Origin: Microcebus murinus
Taxonomy: Eukaryota; Chordata; Mammalia; Primates; Cheirogaleidae
NCBI RefSeq assembly: GCF_040939455.1
Contig: NC_134106.1
Coordinates: 75,399,001 to 75,463,000, forward strand
Length of the DNA: 64,000 nucleotides
Direction of reading: 5' to 3'
Numbering within the stretch: position 1 is the stretch's first letter; the number at the start of each line of letters is the position of its first letter. The notes below the pieces were generated by a model. The model searched no databases. It worked only from the letters and a program-made list of their open reading frames with translations, and had not been told where the DNA came from. Of the stretch, positions 23,500-34,394 are shown piece after piece. The position numbers and the translations under genes are program-made.

Positions 23500-23934
23500 T
23501 GCAAACTAAAAATAAAATCCTAAGCCCTCCGCTAATTGAATGGACCCCTTTCGGCCAAGGGTACCCTACCCCCAAAACACCTTAAAACTGAGTTCCCAGC
23601 CATCATGGGATGGGAGAGATACAAAGCACAATTACAAATGCATGATTCCCCTTCATAAATATTCATAACTCCTCCTATAGTTTGTTGAATATGTATATTT
23701 AACCACCCACTCAATATAAAATCTTGTTCCTTTTGACTGTCCTTTGAAGAACACATGTCTGGCTTCCGGCCAGGGCTTTGCTTCCCAGCCTATTGGAATA
23801 ACCTCCCAACAGGCTGCTACCCTTTTTGAAAAATAAAGCTCTCCTCGTTCCAAAGTACAAATGTCGTTAATTTATTTCTTTCTTTCTTTCTTTATTTCTT
23901 TCTTTCTTTCTTTCTTTTTTTTTTAGTTAACACA
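23500..23934 (+). mobile_element. Solo ERV LTR, family X, copy 2 (plus)
   Basis: It begins TGCAAACTAAAAATAAAATC and ends AGTTAACACA. Shared with the minus copy at 20655-21265 are CTAAGCCCTCCGCTAATTG-type 5' sequence, TTCGGCCAAGGGTACCC, CATAAATATTCATAACTCC and GAAAAATAAAGCTCTCCTCG (polyadenylation signal). A TTTC microsatellite has expanded just before the 3' end. Confidence 0.78.
23873..23922. repeat. (TTTC)n microsatellite inside LTR
   Basis: TTTC units with two ATTTC interruptions, placed between the polyadenylation region and the terminal GTTAACACA of the LTR. The other copy lacks it. Confidence 0.95.
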
Positions 23935-25014
23935 GGGCTCCTTCTTTCCAGCTATGGTATAAGTGTGACCCAATTAGTCACCCAAAGGATGTCCTTGGTG
24001 GAACATGACTGTACTCAAATTCTGCAAGGGTCTACAGTGCAAATGCATCATCCTCCACAACAGAGGATGCAAAGAAGAGAACTTAAAAAGAAATGATACT
24101 ATGGACATTCATTGCAATGAGGTAAATAAAAATAAAACAAAAAATTATGCACATAAATAGGATGTGGCAGGAGAATCTTGACTCCTTTGCAGGAGGAGAA
24201 TGGGGCAGAGGTGGCTGCACTTCTGGACTGCAGGGCTGGTACCTAAGAGCAGCTCAAAACTTAGTGTCTCTCTACTCTACCTCTGTGAGCCACTTCATCC
24301 TAGGGCTGGCTTCCCTCATGGTGACAAAATGGCTGCAGCAGGGCTAGCTTCACATAACTCCACCCTGTTCAAAATGAGACAGGGTGCCCTCCTTCTGACA
24401 GATCTCTCAGGTAAGCAAGGAAGTGTCTTTCCTGGGAGCAAGCACCTAACCCCCGCACTCCCACAGTTCACTGATGAAAATCAGATCACATGACTTCCTG
24501 AACCAACTCCCACGGCCAGAGGATGGCCATACCTGAGTGGTTTCCTGCCGGACTTATGAGACAGTCCCTGTGGGAGGGGGGTGTCTGGTCAGCTTCTCTT
24601 GAATCACACAACCTGTGGCAGAGGGGAGTATGCCCAAATGAAAACCCAGATAAAGTTGGGAAGGGGGCATGAAGTGGGGACAAGCACTTACTTCACTGAT
24701 GCTGTGCTAATGAGGAAGCAAAAGATGTTATCAACACTGTGCCATCTTCTCTAAGGGAATTTCTCAAATTACGTTAGTGAACATAATTTATAATTACCAA
24801 ATCCTACAGATCCCATCTCTTAACTATCTTTCCTCCTCTACATTTTTTTTCCAAAATGAGAAACTTTATTATTATCACTTTTAACAGTCAAAAAATTATA
24901 AAATATAAAAATAAAATTTAAAAATCATTCTTTGGGCCTAGGGCCCCACGAAGGTGAAGTGGGACCACTGGGTCTCTTGGCTTTTTACAAGCAAGGGCTT
25001 TAGTTCATTCACTT
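23935..25014. other. Unassigned non-coding DNA
   Basis: No repeat family recognised; an AT-rich pocket lies near 24770-24930. Confidence 0.4.
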
Positions 25015-25050
25015 GATATCTCTCTCTGTCTCTGTCTCTCTGTCTCTCTG

Positions 25051-25116
<66 letters not shown>

Positions 25117-25138
25117 CCCCCCACACACACATACACAC
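25015..25138. repeat. (CT)n microsatellite with (CA)n end
   Basis: About 105 bp of CT with scattered TG interruptions on the left and a C/CA cap on the right. One of the longest simple repeats in the window. Confidence 0.97.
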
Positions 25139-26489
25139 CCAAGCAGGTATCAGCCAGAGTTCTTTCGTTGCAGGCCGGGTCGGGAGCAGGAGGCAGACCT
25201 GGGAGTGGGACATTCACTGCAGGGTCAGCAACTAAGGCAGCAGCTCAACAGCACCTAGTAGAAGGAGAGTCCCCTAAAACGGCTGGGTGTTTTACCCCCA
25301 AGAGGAAACCACAAGCTAGAACAGGAAGTGCTATCTGCTGCCCAGTGTCAGCTCACGGGATTTCCCTGCCAGGAGCAGAGGAGAAGGGATGTGTGGGCAC
25401 ATTCATAAGACATTGACATAAAATGCCCACACTTCCTCCTCATCCCCCAAAGTCCTAGTGTTTCAGAGGAATCCAGAAGAACTGGACCGCAGAGACCTCC
25501 TTTCTACCTGATGACCACGCACCTGCCTAGCGGCACCTGGAAACTCACCCCTGGTCCCCCCACCCTCCTGGTGCTTTCGAAGGTTTACAGGGCTCTCTAG
25601 TTTTATATTAACAATAACATTTATTCTGCACGTTTGTTTGAAAGAGCATATACATCACAAATAAAGAGTCCTTCTATCTCCACTTTAAGAGAGCAATGGG
25701 TATTTCTTTTCTCTTTCAGCTAATGTGACCAAAAGTCTTTCTCAATTGCTAAATTATTGAAGATCTTCACAGAAGGGATATCATCCATGCTCGTTTGTAG
25801 TTTGCTGCTACATAGAAGTAGGAAGGAAAAAACCAGTCTGGGTATTACTTATTCCCAATTAATTAGCCATACAGAATCCTGGAAGTAATAAAGGCATTAG
25901 AGCTCACTACAGACTCCGTTCCCACCCCTTGAGCACCCAGAGAAGAGAGAGCACAAGTCATCCTCTGGTGACACTGCCACTGCAGAAGCCACCACAAGGG
26001 AAAGCAAGAGGGGTGGAATTCAAATGGCTAGGACAATTCTGAGAGCATAGGGCAGAGACACAGAAACTGTGGGTCATCTGCAAAGAAGAGTGCAACGTGC
26101 TCTGCGCAGTGCATTGGTCCCTCTGCCCTGCCTCCATCCTGCTCACCCATGGATTTCTGTGACCTACCAGGGGCCAGAGCACCCGCTGACCTCTTTCCAG
26201 TCTTCCTCATCAAGTCTCTGGGCGTGGGTTTTATTCCAAACCCTTGTACGCTTATTCCATAATAGAAGTTGGTGGAGAATTAGTAAATTTTTGGAAAAAT
26301 AAATTAGAACAGTCACAGTGACTATTCAGGAATAAGGAAGATATTCTAGAAGAAGTAGTAGGGGTTCTTCAATAGAGGTCCAGAAGCCAAAACACTTGGC
26401 CCCACTGCACCTCCCGACATGGCCTGAGATGAAACAACTGGATGGGACTGCACCTGTATTTTTAAATACAGGAAATTATCTGCCTGATA
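25139..26489. other. Unassigned non-coding DNA
   Basis: No gene or common repeat recognised. Confidence 0.4.
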
Positions 26490-26885
26490 GATGCATACTG
26501 CGCAATACTATTCAACCATAAAAAGAAACAAAGTACTGATATTACAAAGTTGACCGTTGTAGAAGTGCTACAACTTGAAGGAACCTCAAAAACATTACAC
26601 TAAGCGGAAACAAGCCAGACACAAAGGTAATATATTGTAAACTTTCTTATGAAATGTCCAGAATAGGCAACTCCATGGAGACAGAAAGTATTAATAGCCA
26701 GAGGAAGAAAGGAGACTAGGGAGTGGTTAGTTAATGGGTACAGGTTGTTTTTCCAGGGTGATGAAAAAGTTTTGAAATGAAGTGATGGTTGCACAACATT
26801 GTGAGCACTCTCAGTGCCACTGAAATGTACACTTCAAAATGGTTGGTCGCATGTTATCTGAACTTCACTTCTTCTAACGAAGAAA
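26490..26885 (+). repeat. L1 3' end, sense
   Basis: GCAATACTATTCAACCATAA, AACAAGCCAGACACAAAGG, ACTAGGGAGTGGTTAGTTAA, then TGAAATGTACACTTCAAAA. These are the end of ORF2 and the 3' UTR of an older L1. Confidence 0.85.
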
Positions 26886-27190
26886 GAAGGAAAGCAGGAA
26901 GGGAGGGAGGATGGGAGGACAGGAGAGAGAAAGAGACTGTCTGCTTGAAGGTTTATTGCAGGGATGTCATTATGGGGCTCTGAGGCACACCCAGTGTTTC
27001 TCGGCATGCCTGCTGGCATTTGGGGCAGGACGGTCTTCATTGAGTGACCACCTCATGCCCATAAGAAGCAGCAAATGCCAGCAGCATCCTCCTTCACAGT
27101 GAAAACTCAAACACACTCACACATTGCCACTGCCCTGGGAGGGAGCACTGCCTTCATGGAAGCAGGGCCCCTCAAGGGCCAGGCAGCCCC
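26886..27190. other. Purine-rich then unassigned DNA
   Basis: A GGAA/GGGA-rich stretch at 26880-26935, then no recognised repeat. Confidence 0.4.
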
Positions 27191-27192
27191 GA

Positions 27193-27415
27193 GGTCAGCG
27201 CACAAACTCTGGGTCCAGAACACCCCGTTTGGATCTGGTCTCCTCCACCCACCTACTGATGACTTAGGGCAAATCACTCAACATCTGTATGCTTCCATTT
27301 CTTCATCTGGAGAACTGGGAAAATGATAGTGTCAACTTCTTAGGGGTGTTGTAAGAACAAAACAGTTAATACACTAGAAAGTATGTCTGGCACAGGGTAC
27401 ATGCTCAATAAATTT
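27193..27415 (+). repeat. MIR SINE
   Basis: GACTTAGGGCAAATCACTC, TTCTTCATCTGGAGAACTGG, then TGTCTGGCACAGGGTACATG and a TGCTCAATAAAT end. A clear sense MIR. Confidence 0.9.
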
Positions 27416-27419
27416 TTTA

Positions 27420-27922
27420 ATTGACAAAAACTGTATATATTTATAGTGTACAACATGATGCTTTGATGTATGTACACATTGTGGAGTGACTAAATCAAGC
27501 TATTAATAATTACCATATAAATACTTTATGTAGTTATTTTTTATGGTGAGAACATTTAAAATCTACTCTCTTAGCAATTTTCAAGTATACACTACATTAT
27601 TATTAACTATAGTCACCATGGTATACAGAAGATCTGCTGAACTTATTACTGCTAACTGAAATCTTATAACCTTTGATGAACAACTCCCCAATCTAGCCCC
27701 TAGTAACCACCTTCTCTTTGAAGGCTGACTCGTATTCCATTATATATATATCCCACAGTTTCTTTATCCATTCATCCATCAATGAGCACTTAGATTGTTT
27801 CCATATCTTGGCCATTGTGAATAATGCTGCAATGAACTTGGGAATGTAAATATCTCTTTGACATACTTATTTCATTTCCTTTGGATATATACTCAGATGT
27901 GGGATTGCTGAATCACATGGTA
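27420..27922 (-). repeat. L1 3' half, antisense, left of DNA transposon
   Basis: ATTCCATTATATATATATCC, TTCATCCATCAATGAGCAC and GGATATATACTCAGATGTG give the antisense L1 order. It is interrupted at the TA of 27921-27922 within the phrase AATCACATGGTA. Confidence 0.92.
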
Positions 27923-28373
27923 CTGTGTTTCCCCGAAAATAAGACCTACCCATAAAATAAGCCCTAGCAGGATTTCTAAGCATCTTTGCAATAGAAGCCC
28001 TACCCCAAAAATAAGACCTAGTGATGGGCGTGACTACGCAGCGTATCTGCATAACCCATGCATTTCCTCGCGGAGCGGTAAAGAAGACGAGCAGCCCTTC
28101 TCATCTGCCCCATGAGAGCTCTATTGCTCAACATGAGAGATTGAGGCCAATGGTTCTAAAGGAAATAGAGTTGCAAGAAATTCAGGATGGAATTCGGGGT
28201 TTGGAGAGTTATGATGATGTTCCAGAAGAAGACAACTCTTAACTATATTTGAATAAATGTAGATTGTTGTACCGTACTTAAAAAAAATAACACATTCCCT
28301 GAAAATAAGCCCTAGGGTGTCTTCTTGAGGAAAAATAAATATAAGACCCTGTCTTATTTTCGGGGAAACGTGG
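27923..28373 (+). mobile_element. TA-flanked Tc1/mariner-superfamily (pogo-like?) non-autonomous transposon, copy 2
   Basis: A 451-bp element with the same terminal inverted repeats as copy 1. The flanking TA dinucleotides are at 27921-27922 and 28374-28375. Removing the element and one TA gives the usual L1 phrase AATCACATGGTAGTTCTA, which proves the boundaries. It carries a short open tail ending at 28242 (start codon options at 28021 and 28165) with an acidic DDVPEEDN ending. That tail matches copy 1 apart from a few changes, so it descends from a parental element rather than arising by chance. Confidence 0.9.
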
Positions 28374-29400
28374 TAGTTCTATTTTTAATTCATTGAGGAA
28401 CCTCCATGCTTATTTCAATAATGGCTATACTAATTTACATTCCACCAACAGTATACAAGGGTTTCCTTTTTCCACATCCTCGATAACACTTGCTATCTCA
28501 GCTCTTTGATAGAAGCCATTCTAACAGGTGTAAGGTGACTTCTCATTGTGATTTTAATTTACATTGCCTTGATGGTTAATGACATGAACAGTTCTTCATA
28601 TATCTGTTGGCCATTTGTGTGTCTTCTTTTGAGAAATGTCTGTTCAGGTTATTTGCTTATTTTTAATTGAGTTATTTGTTTTATTACTGTTGAGTCATTT
28701 GAGTCCCTTATATATTTTGGATATTAAACCCTTATTAGAAAATTCACATATATTTTCTCCCATTCCATAAGTTGTCTCTTCACTCTATTGACTGCTTCCT
28801 TTGCTGTGCAAAAGTTCTTTAATGTGTACAGAAGCTCTTTTATTTTTTTGTCATTCTGAGACATATATTTGTTCTCATATTTAACATCTCTGAAATTGGA
28901 ATATATTTTACAATTGATAGAGTACCATGTTTTAATTGGCAGGTTATTTTTTTTCTTTAACTACAGTTGAAGTTTGTTTTTTTAGATTAGACAAATTATT
29001 TTTTTATTTCAAAAAACTTAGGGGGTACAGTGTTTTTTGTTATGTGGATAAATTGTATCATGCTGAAGTCAGGTTTTTTAGCACACTCATCATCAGAACA
29101 GTATAGCAGTGTACTCTATAGGTAGATTTTTATATCTCACCCCCACCTCCTTGGTTTCCAGTGTCCATTACAGCTTTTTATGACTATATATATATATACA
29201 TATCTTTCATTTTTATTTTTGTTGCCTGCTTTTGGGGTCATATCCAAAAAATATTTGCCCAAACCAATGTCAAGAATCTTTTCTCCTATGTTTTCTTCTA
29301 GTAGATTTATGTGTTAGTCTTTAATCCATTTTGAGTTATCTTTATATGTGTTCAATAAATTTTACAATGCTATTATTTTTGAGAGTACAGGAAAGCCCCA
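28374..29400 (-). repeat. L1 antisense, right of DNA transposon
   Basis: It continues with GTTCTATTTTTAATTCATTG, TACTAATTTACATTCCACC, TTCAGGTTATTTGCTTATTT, then TGTTTTCTTCTAGTAGATTT. These are complement of the L1 ORF2 3' half. A second L1 3' end is embedded near 28985-29190. Confidence 0.9.
28985..29190 (-). repeat. Embedded short L1 3' end, antisense
   Basis: TTATTTCAAAAAACTTAGGG opens a stretch (TATCATGCTGAAGTCAGG, AGCACACTCATCATCAGAAC) that resembles the complement of a younger L1 3' UTR. ORF2 complement flanks it on both sides, so it was probably inserted into the older L1. Confidence 0.6.
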
Positions 29401-29429
29401 AACCCCAGTGTGATACAAAAGATAATTGG

Positions 29430-29761
29430 GGCCGGGCGTGGTGGCTCACGCCTGTAATCCTAGCACTTTGGGAGGCCGAGGCGGGCGGATCGCTCAAGGT
29501 CAGGAGTTCGAAACCAGCCTGAGCGAGACCCCGTCTCTACCAAAAATAGAAAGAAATTAATTGACCAACTAAAAATATATATACAAAAAATTAGCCGGGC
29601 ATGGTGGCGCATGCCTGTAGTCCCAGCTACTCGGGAGGCTGAGGCAGTAGGATCGCTGAGCCCAGGAGATTGAGGTTGCTGTGAGCCAGGCTGATGCCAC
29701 GGCACTCACTCTAGCCTGGGCAACAAAGTGAGACTCTGTCTCAAAAAAAAAAAAAAAAAAA
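29430..29761 (+). mobile_element. Lemur-type Alu SINE 5
   Basis: A full dimer with target-site duplication AAAAGATAATTGGG. It shares diagnostic variants with Alu 6 (36933): CTACCAAAAATAGAAAG, AATTGACCAACTAAAAATAT, GGCAGTAGGATCGCTGAG and GTGAGCCAGGCTGA. Confidence 0.97.
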
Positions 29762-30845
29762 AGATAATTGGGAGCATTCGCAAAACTCACCCATCTTCTG
29801 TCCTTCACTTCCCACTGCCCATGCTCTAGAGGTAGTTGGGGCACTAGATGAGTCGGATGAGGAAGGACCCCAGGAGCTCTGTGACTCAAGGGCATCAGGA
29901 CTCAAGGAACTAGGGGACACCCAAACCTCCCCATCCAGCAACACAAGTAATCCTAACACATCACTCCATAGCTTCTTGCCAAAGAAAGAGGGAAAAAAGG
30001 AAAACTTTCCTTGTGCATAGTCAACAATACATTTTCCAGCATACAATTATATATTTTAAGGTTAAGAAAAGTGATCTAAGAGGTTGACAATGCCCTTTAA
30101 TAAAGTCTCATAATGAACAGGGCACAAAACAGCACTACAGTAATTGTCTCGATGCCTAGACCTGGGAGGAGATACTCTCCGAATATTTAAAAAGCCTTTT
30201 CAGAAGCGTCCATATCAAAAACATGCTTTGTTCTTGTGTGACTTTTTAGCGATCCCCATACTGCCATGATTTTAGCTGGTGGATACACATAAGAGAAGAC
30301 AGCAATAGCTGCCCCCAACCCTGGGACCCTCTCCCCACCTTCCAGGACTGAAAGCCCTGTTTAGTGTCTCTTTATTGCACAGGCAGGGGGCATGGAGTCA
30401 GACAAGGACCTGGAAAAATGCTGTCCCTTGCAGGTTTGTGAGACTAATTAGCAAGAAAATGTGTAAGAATCTCCGGCCTCTCTCCTCTCTCACACGTGAA
30501 AAACCACCAGCCTGGCTCCCTCACCGTCCTCCTCTGAGCAGGTGTATGCAACAACTTGGAAGGAAATCATGTACAAGAGGTTGCTTAGACTAAATTCCTT
30601 AGGCATACCTTCCAGCCCCGAGGGTTCTGATTTCATGCGTCTTCATTCCTGCCCATCTAGTCAGCACACACTCCCTGAGCGCCCACTCGATGACAACCGC
30701 TGTGCTGGGCTTGAGGAGCCAGCATTTCCTGAGAGATGACTTTCCGATTCAGGGCAGAGGTGAGGAGTTTCTATTTAAATGTATAAAACTCCATTTTATC
30801 CAAACACACACACATGCAAGTTCTCATTCTTACTCTGTGACACTC
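29762..30845. other. Unassigned non-coding DNA
   Basis: No repeat or gene recognised. Overlapping short frames only. Confidence 0.4.
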
Positions 30846-30847
30846 AC

Positions 30848-31255
30848 TACCTGTTACAGGCTCAATGTGTCCCCACCCAAATTCATATGTTGACATCCTG
30901 ACCCCCAGCCCTTCAGAATGTGGATTTGGGGACAAGGGCTTTACAGAGGAAAGTCATGAAACTTAGGTCCTTAGGGTGGGCCCTAACCCATTATGACTGG
31001 TGTCCTTACGAAAAGGGAAAATTTGAAGATAGACAGGTACATAGGGAAGACCCTGTGAGAGAGAAGACAGCCACCTGCAAGCCCAGGAGAGAGGCCTGGA
31101 ACAGAATCTCCCTCCCAGCCCTCAGAAGGAACCAGCCCTGCCAATACCTCGATCTTGGACTTCTAGCCTCCAGAACTCTGAGACAATCCATTTCCGTTAC
31201 TTAAGCCACCTCGTCTGGGGTACTTTGTTACAGCAGCCCTAGTAAACTAACACAG
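30848..31255 (+). repeat. MLT1-like MaLR LTR
   Basis: CAAATTCATATGTTGACATC, TTAGGTCCTTAGGGTGGGC, CTGGTGTCCTTACGAAAAGG, TCTTGGACTTCTAGCCTCC and a CTAACACA end follow the order of MaLR LTRs in sense orientation. Confidence 0.85.
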
Positions 31256-31378
31256 CAGCATTGTACTCCAAAGAAACACACTGAAAATAACTGCTTTAGG
31301 AATCAGAAGACAAGAGGTCTTATTCTTGGCTTTGCCAAGCCACTCCATACCCCAAGAATGTCTGAGATGGAGATACAA

Positions 31379-31435
31379 ATACACACACACACACACACAT
31401 ATATATACACACACGGAGAGAGAGAGAGAGAGAGA
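31379..31435. repeat. (CA)n, (TA)n and (GA)n compound microsatellite
   Basis: Adjoining CA, TA, CA and GA runs directly before the antisense Alu monomer. Confidence 0.92.
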
Positions 31436-31550
31436 AATCCTACTATGTTGCCCAGGCTAGTCTCAAACTCCTGGGCTAAAGCAATCCTCCTGCCTCAGCA
31501 TCCTGAGAAAATGGGGATTATAGGCACATGCCACCAGACCTGGCATATAG
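31436..31550 (-). repeat. Alu-related monomer, antisense, 3' truncated
   Basis: TATGTTGCCCAGGCTAGTCT, CTCAAACTCCTGGGCTAAAG, then GGGATTATAGGCACATGCCA are complement of an Alu/7SL-type monomer. It ends at the GA microsatellite. The lemur linker is absent, so it is an old primate monomer. Confidence 0.8.
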
Positions 31551-32199
31551 ATTTTAATAGGATAAAGAGAATGACTCCTGAGCAAGTCAATTCTCTTCAA
31601 GCCTTTGTTTCCTCCTTTACAAATGGGCAAGTGGATCTCCAAAGCCCCCTCCCCAAGCCCATCAAAGCCTGAGGGTTTACTGTCAGGAGAGGGTGCAAGA
31701 GAGCGACAGTGAGGTCGCACACGGGGAACACTGGGCCAGCGGGAGACCTCCTCCACCAGGGCCCCCACTTACAGTGTGCAGCCATGAGCGGTGGCCTCCA
31801 CATTGCAGATACCTTTAGACAACTTCCCAGCAGATGGCCTCAAGAGACTTGGTCTAATAAAATCAGGGCATACAACCATTTTCCAGCAAGTGGAAGTCAA
31901 ATGTCTTAAGAATGGAGCACAGTTTTCTAACCAGCCCCACCATCGTGTTGGGAGGAGCCTGATCACAGTCTCTTTCCCTGTGTGGCTCCAAGATCCCTGG
32001 CATTAGGACAAGGACCTGTTCCTCAATCTCCACCCACCCATCTCTCAGGAGACTAAGATGTGTCACTGGAGAAATTAGCCCCGCCCCGAACAAAATGCAA
32101 ATACTGACCTGCCAAACGAGCTTACTCTGTGATCAAGAAAGTCTGTGCCCTACAAACCCTGTTGTTTGCAATCAGCACTCTACTCATATTACTCATTTT
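31551..32199. other. MIR-like start, then unassigned DNA
   Basis: 31560-31640 resembles a sense MIR core (CAAGTCAATTCTCTTCAAGC, CCTTTACAAATGGGCAAG). The rest is not recognised. Confidence 0.4.
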
Positions 32200-33045
32200 G
32201 CTCATATTGTGAACACCCAAGGCTGACTAGACATTTAATGAAAGCCTCAAAATGCAAAAAAAAAGGAAAAAAAAGAAAAGAAAAAAAAACAGAGGTCAAA
32301 AGTAAAAAGGGAAAAAAGTAACACAAAGGAAACAAAGCAGAGAACAGAAGGCAAGACTTCAAAAGTTACTATCAAATATTCTAAGAAATAGAGAGATTTT
32401 GTAACCAGAAAATAAGAACACACAGTATTAAAAAAGGAACAAAGAACTTAAAAGACGTTTGAAAATTAAAAATATGACAGCAGATTATTTTAAAATAATT
32501 CAAGAAGAGCTGGAAGATAAAGTTGAGAAAAATCTCCCCATGCAGTAGAACAAAGAGATAAAGAAATTGAAAATAAGAAAGGAAGGATAAGAAAATTAAA
32601 GAACAAGGTGAGGAGGTCCAGCATCTGAGCAAAAGGAGGTCCAGATGAGAGAATGGTGCAGGTAACTGAACATGAGTTCCTGTATCAAAAGGGCCCACTG
32701 CATGCCCAACACACTCAAAGAAAAAGAGGCCCACGTTAAGCCACCCCATCATGAAATTCCATAATACCTATGCTAAAAAGAAATTCCTAGAAGCTTCCAG
32801 AAGGGAGGAAGAAACCATCATATATAAAGGGTCAGGGCACAGAAGCAGTCAGACTTGTTAATAGCAAGGATACCAGAAAGCAATGGCATGATGCCTTTAA
32901 AGTAAGAGGAAAATTTTTTCCAGCCTAGAAGTCTATACCCAAACTTTCAGTCAGTTGGACAAGAAATATTTTCAGACATGAAAATCTCAAAGATCTCAAA
33001 AAGTTAATTTCCAGGTACCTTTTTTCAGGAAGCTTTTAATTGAGA
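32200..33045 (+). repeat. HAL1/L1-like LINE, sense, left part
   Basis: CAAGAAGAGCTGGAAGATAA, AAAGGGCCCACTGCATGCCC, CCTAGAAGCTTCCAGAAGGG, GCCTAGAAGTCTATACCC and ATTTTCAGACATGAAAATC are in the order of L1/HAL1 ORF1-end sequence. A-rich, no intact frame. It is interrupted at about 33046 and its 3' UTR appears to resume near 33730. Confidence 0.7.
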
Positions 33046-33730
33046 GACCATTGTGGTTATCTATGGCTGTGTAAGAATGTGCCCTAAAACTTAGCAGCTT
33101 AAAACACGTGTTATTATTCTATGGAATCTGGACAGGGAACAAGTAGGGATGGCTTGTCTCTCTGCTTCCCCGTGTCTGGGATCCCACCTCAGAAGAGCGA
33201 GGGGCTGGAGCAGGTGGGAATGTTAGCATCTCTTAACCTCTCCCTGTGTAGCCTCTCCACATGGACCAGCTTGGGCTTCCTCACAGGATGGCAGCCACAG
33301 GCTAGTAGAACTTTTTGTTAAATCTATGGAAGCTCAGGGCCTCTAGAGACGGAAAGTGGAGGGCACCAGTCTTTTCAATGGACACTGCACATTGTCACTT
33401 CAGCCATACTCTGTTGGCCAAAGCAGTCACAAAGCGTCTCAGATTCAAGAGGAGGGGACACAAACCACACCTCTCAACAGGAGTCGCATTAAAGAAGGTG
33501 GTCCTCTCTGAGCCTCTACAAAGGATAACCAAGAAAGAGAAAGCCTGGGGAAAACAGTGACTTGAGCACAGAGGAGACGCAAAGGAAATTTCCAAGATGA
33601 CGGTGAAAGGACAGGTAGAGAGCCAGTTCCAGACTGAAGCCACGGAAGGAGGCCTCCGGGATGGATGTGTCCATGGGGGGCCAAAAGGAGTGGAACTGCC
33701 AATTACCTGACAGGTCTGACACACTGTGTG
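33046..33730 (-). repeat. Probable LTR-type insertion in HAL1
   Basis: It starts TGTGGTTATCTATGGCTGTG, then GAATGTGCCCTAAAACTTAG. That opening resembles the complement of a MaLR or ERVL LTR end. The remainder, to the TCTGACACACTGTGTGC region, is not recognised. Open frames inside lack domains. Confidence 0.4.
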
Positions 33731-34300
33731 CAGTGAGACTGTTCCGTCTTGCGATAGACCTAGTCTATCTTGTATCTATCTAGCGTGGAAGTCAGTGAGT
33801 GATGGGTTTATAGAAAACTGAGCAAATGAATAAAGGGGACAATTATCTCCAGAGAAATCAAAAAGTTGTAACAGAAAGGAAATGAAATATGGTACACTAC
33901 GAGGCATAGCTGGGGATAATATTTATATAGTCATAGCAGTGTGAAACTGGATATTGATTTAAATAAAGACAGTGGAACATTGATTTTCAGAGGATAGAAA
34001 AGGAAAGCAGTGTTGAGATAAGAAATCTTCATTTTCCATAACAGTAAGCCAGTTTATAACCCGAGAGGTGGCCATTTAAGCATGTTATTAGGCATACAGA
34101 GGTGAATAACATAAAAGTCAAGTAAAAGAATTGGGAGTGGTTGCCCATGAGGAAGGGAAATGAGAGATGAAGAGGGGTGAGACATGGGGTGGCTGTTTTT
34201 CATTACAAACCTCAAAGTACAATTTTATTAAGTATGTCCATATATTACATCAGTGGAAATAAGAATTAAATTGTTAAAAAAGCAAGCTGTAGAACAAAAC
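33731..34300 (+). repeat. HAL1/L1-like 3' UTR, sense
   Basis: TTCATTACAAACCTCAAAGT, then ACAATTTTATTAAGTATGTC and TAAGAATTAAATTGTTAAAA are a LINE 3' UTR ending of the same group as 32200-33045. Confidence 0.6.
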
Positions 34301-34394
34301 ACAAAGCAAGATCCTGTTACTACAACAAAATAATGTTCATATGTGTACATGAACTCACAGAAAAGTAGAAAAAGTGTCTATAACCACACTAAAG

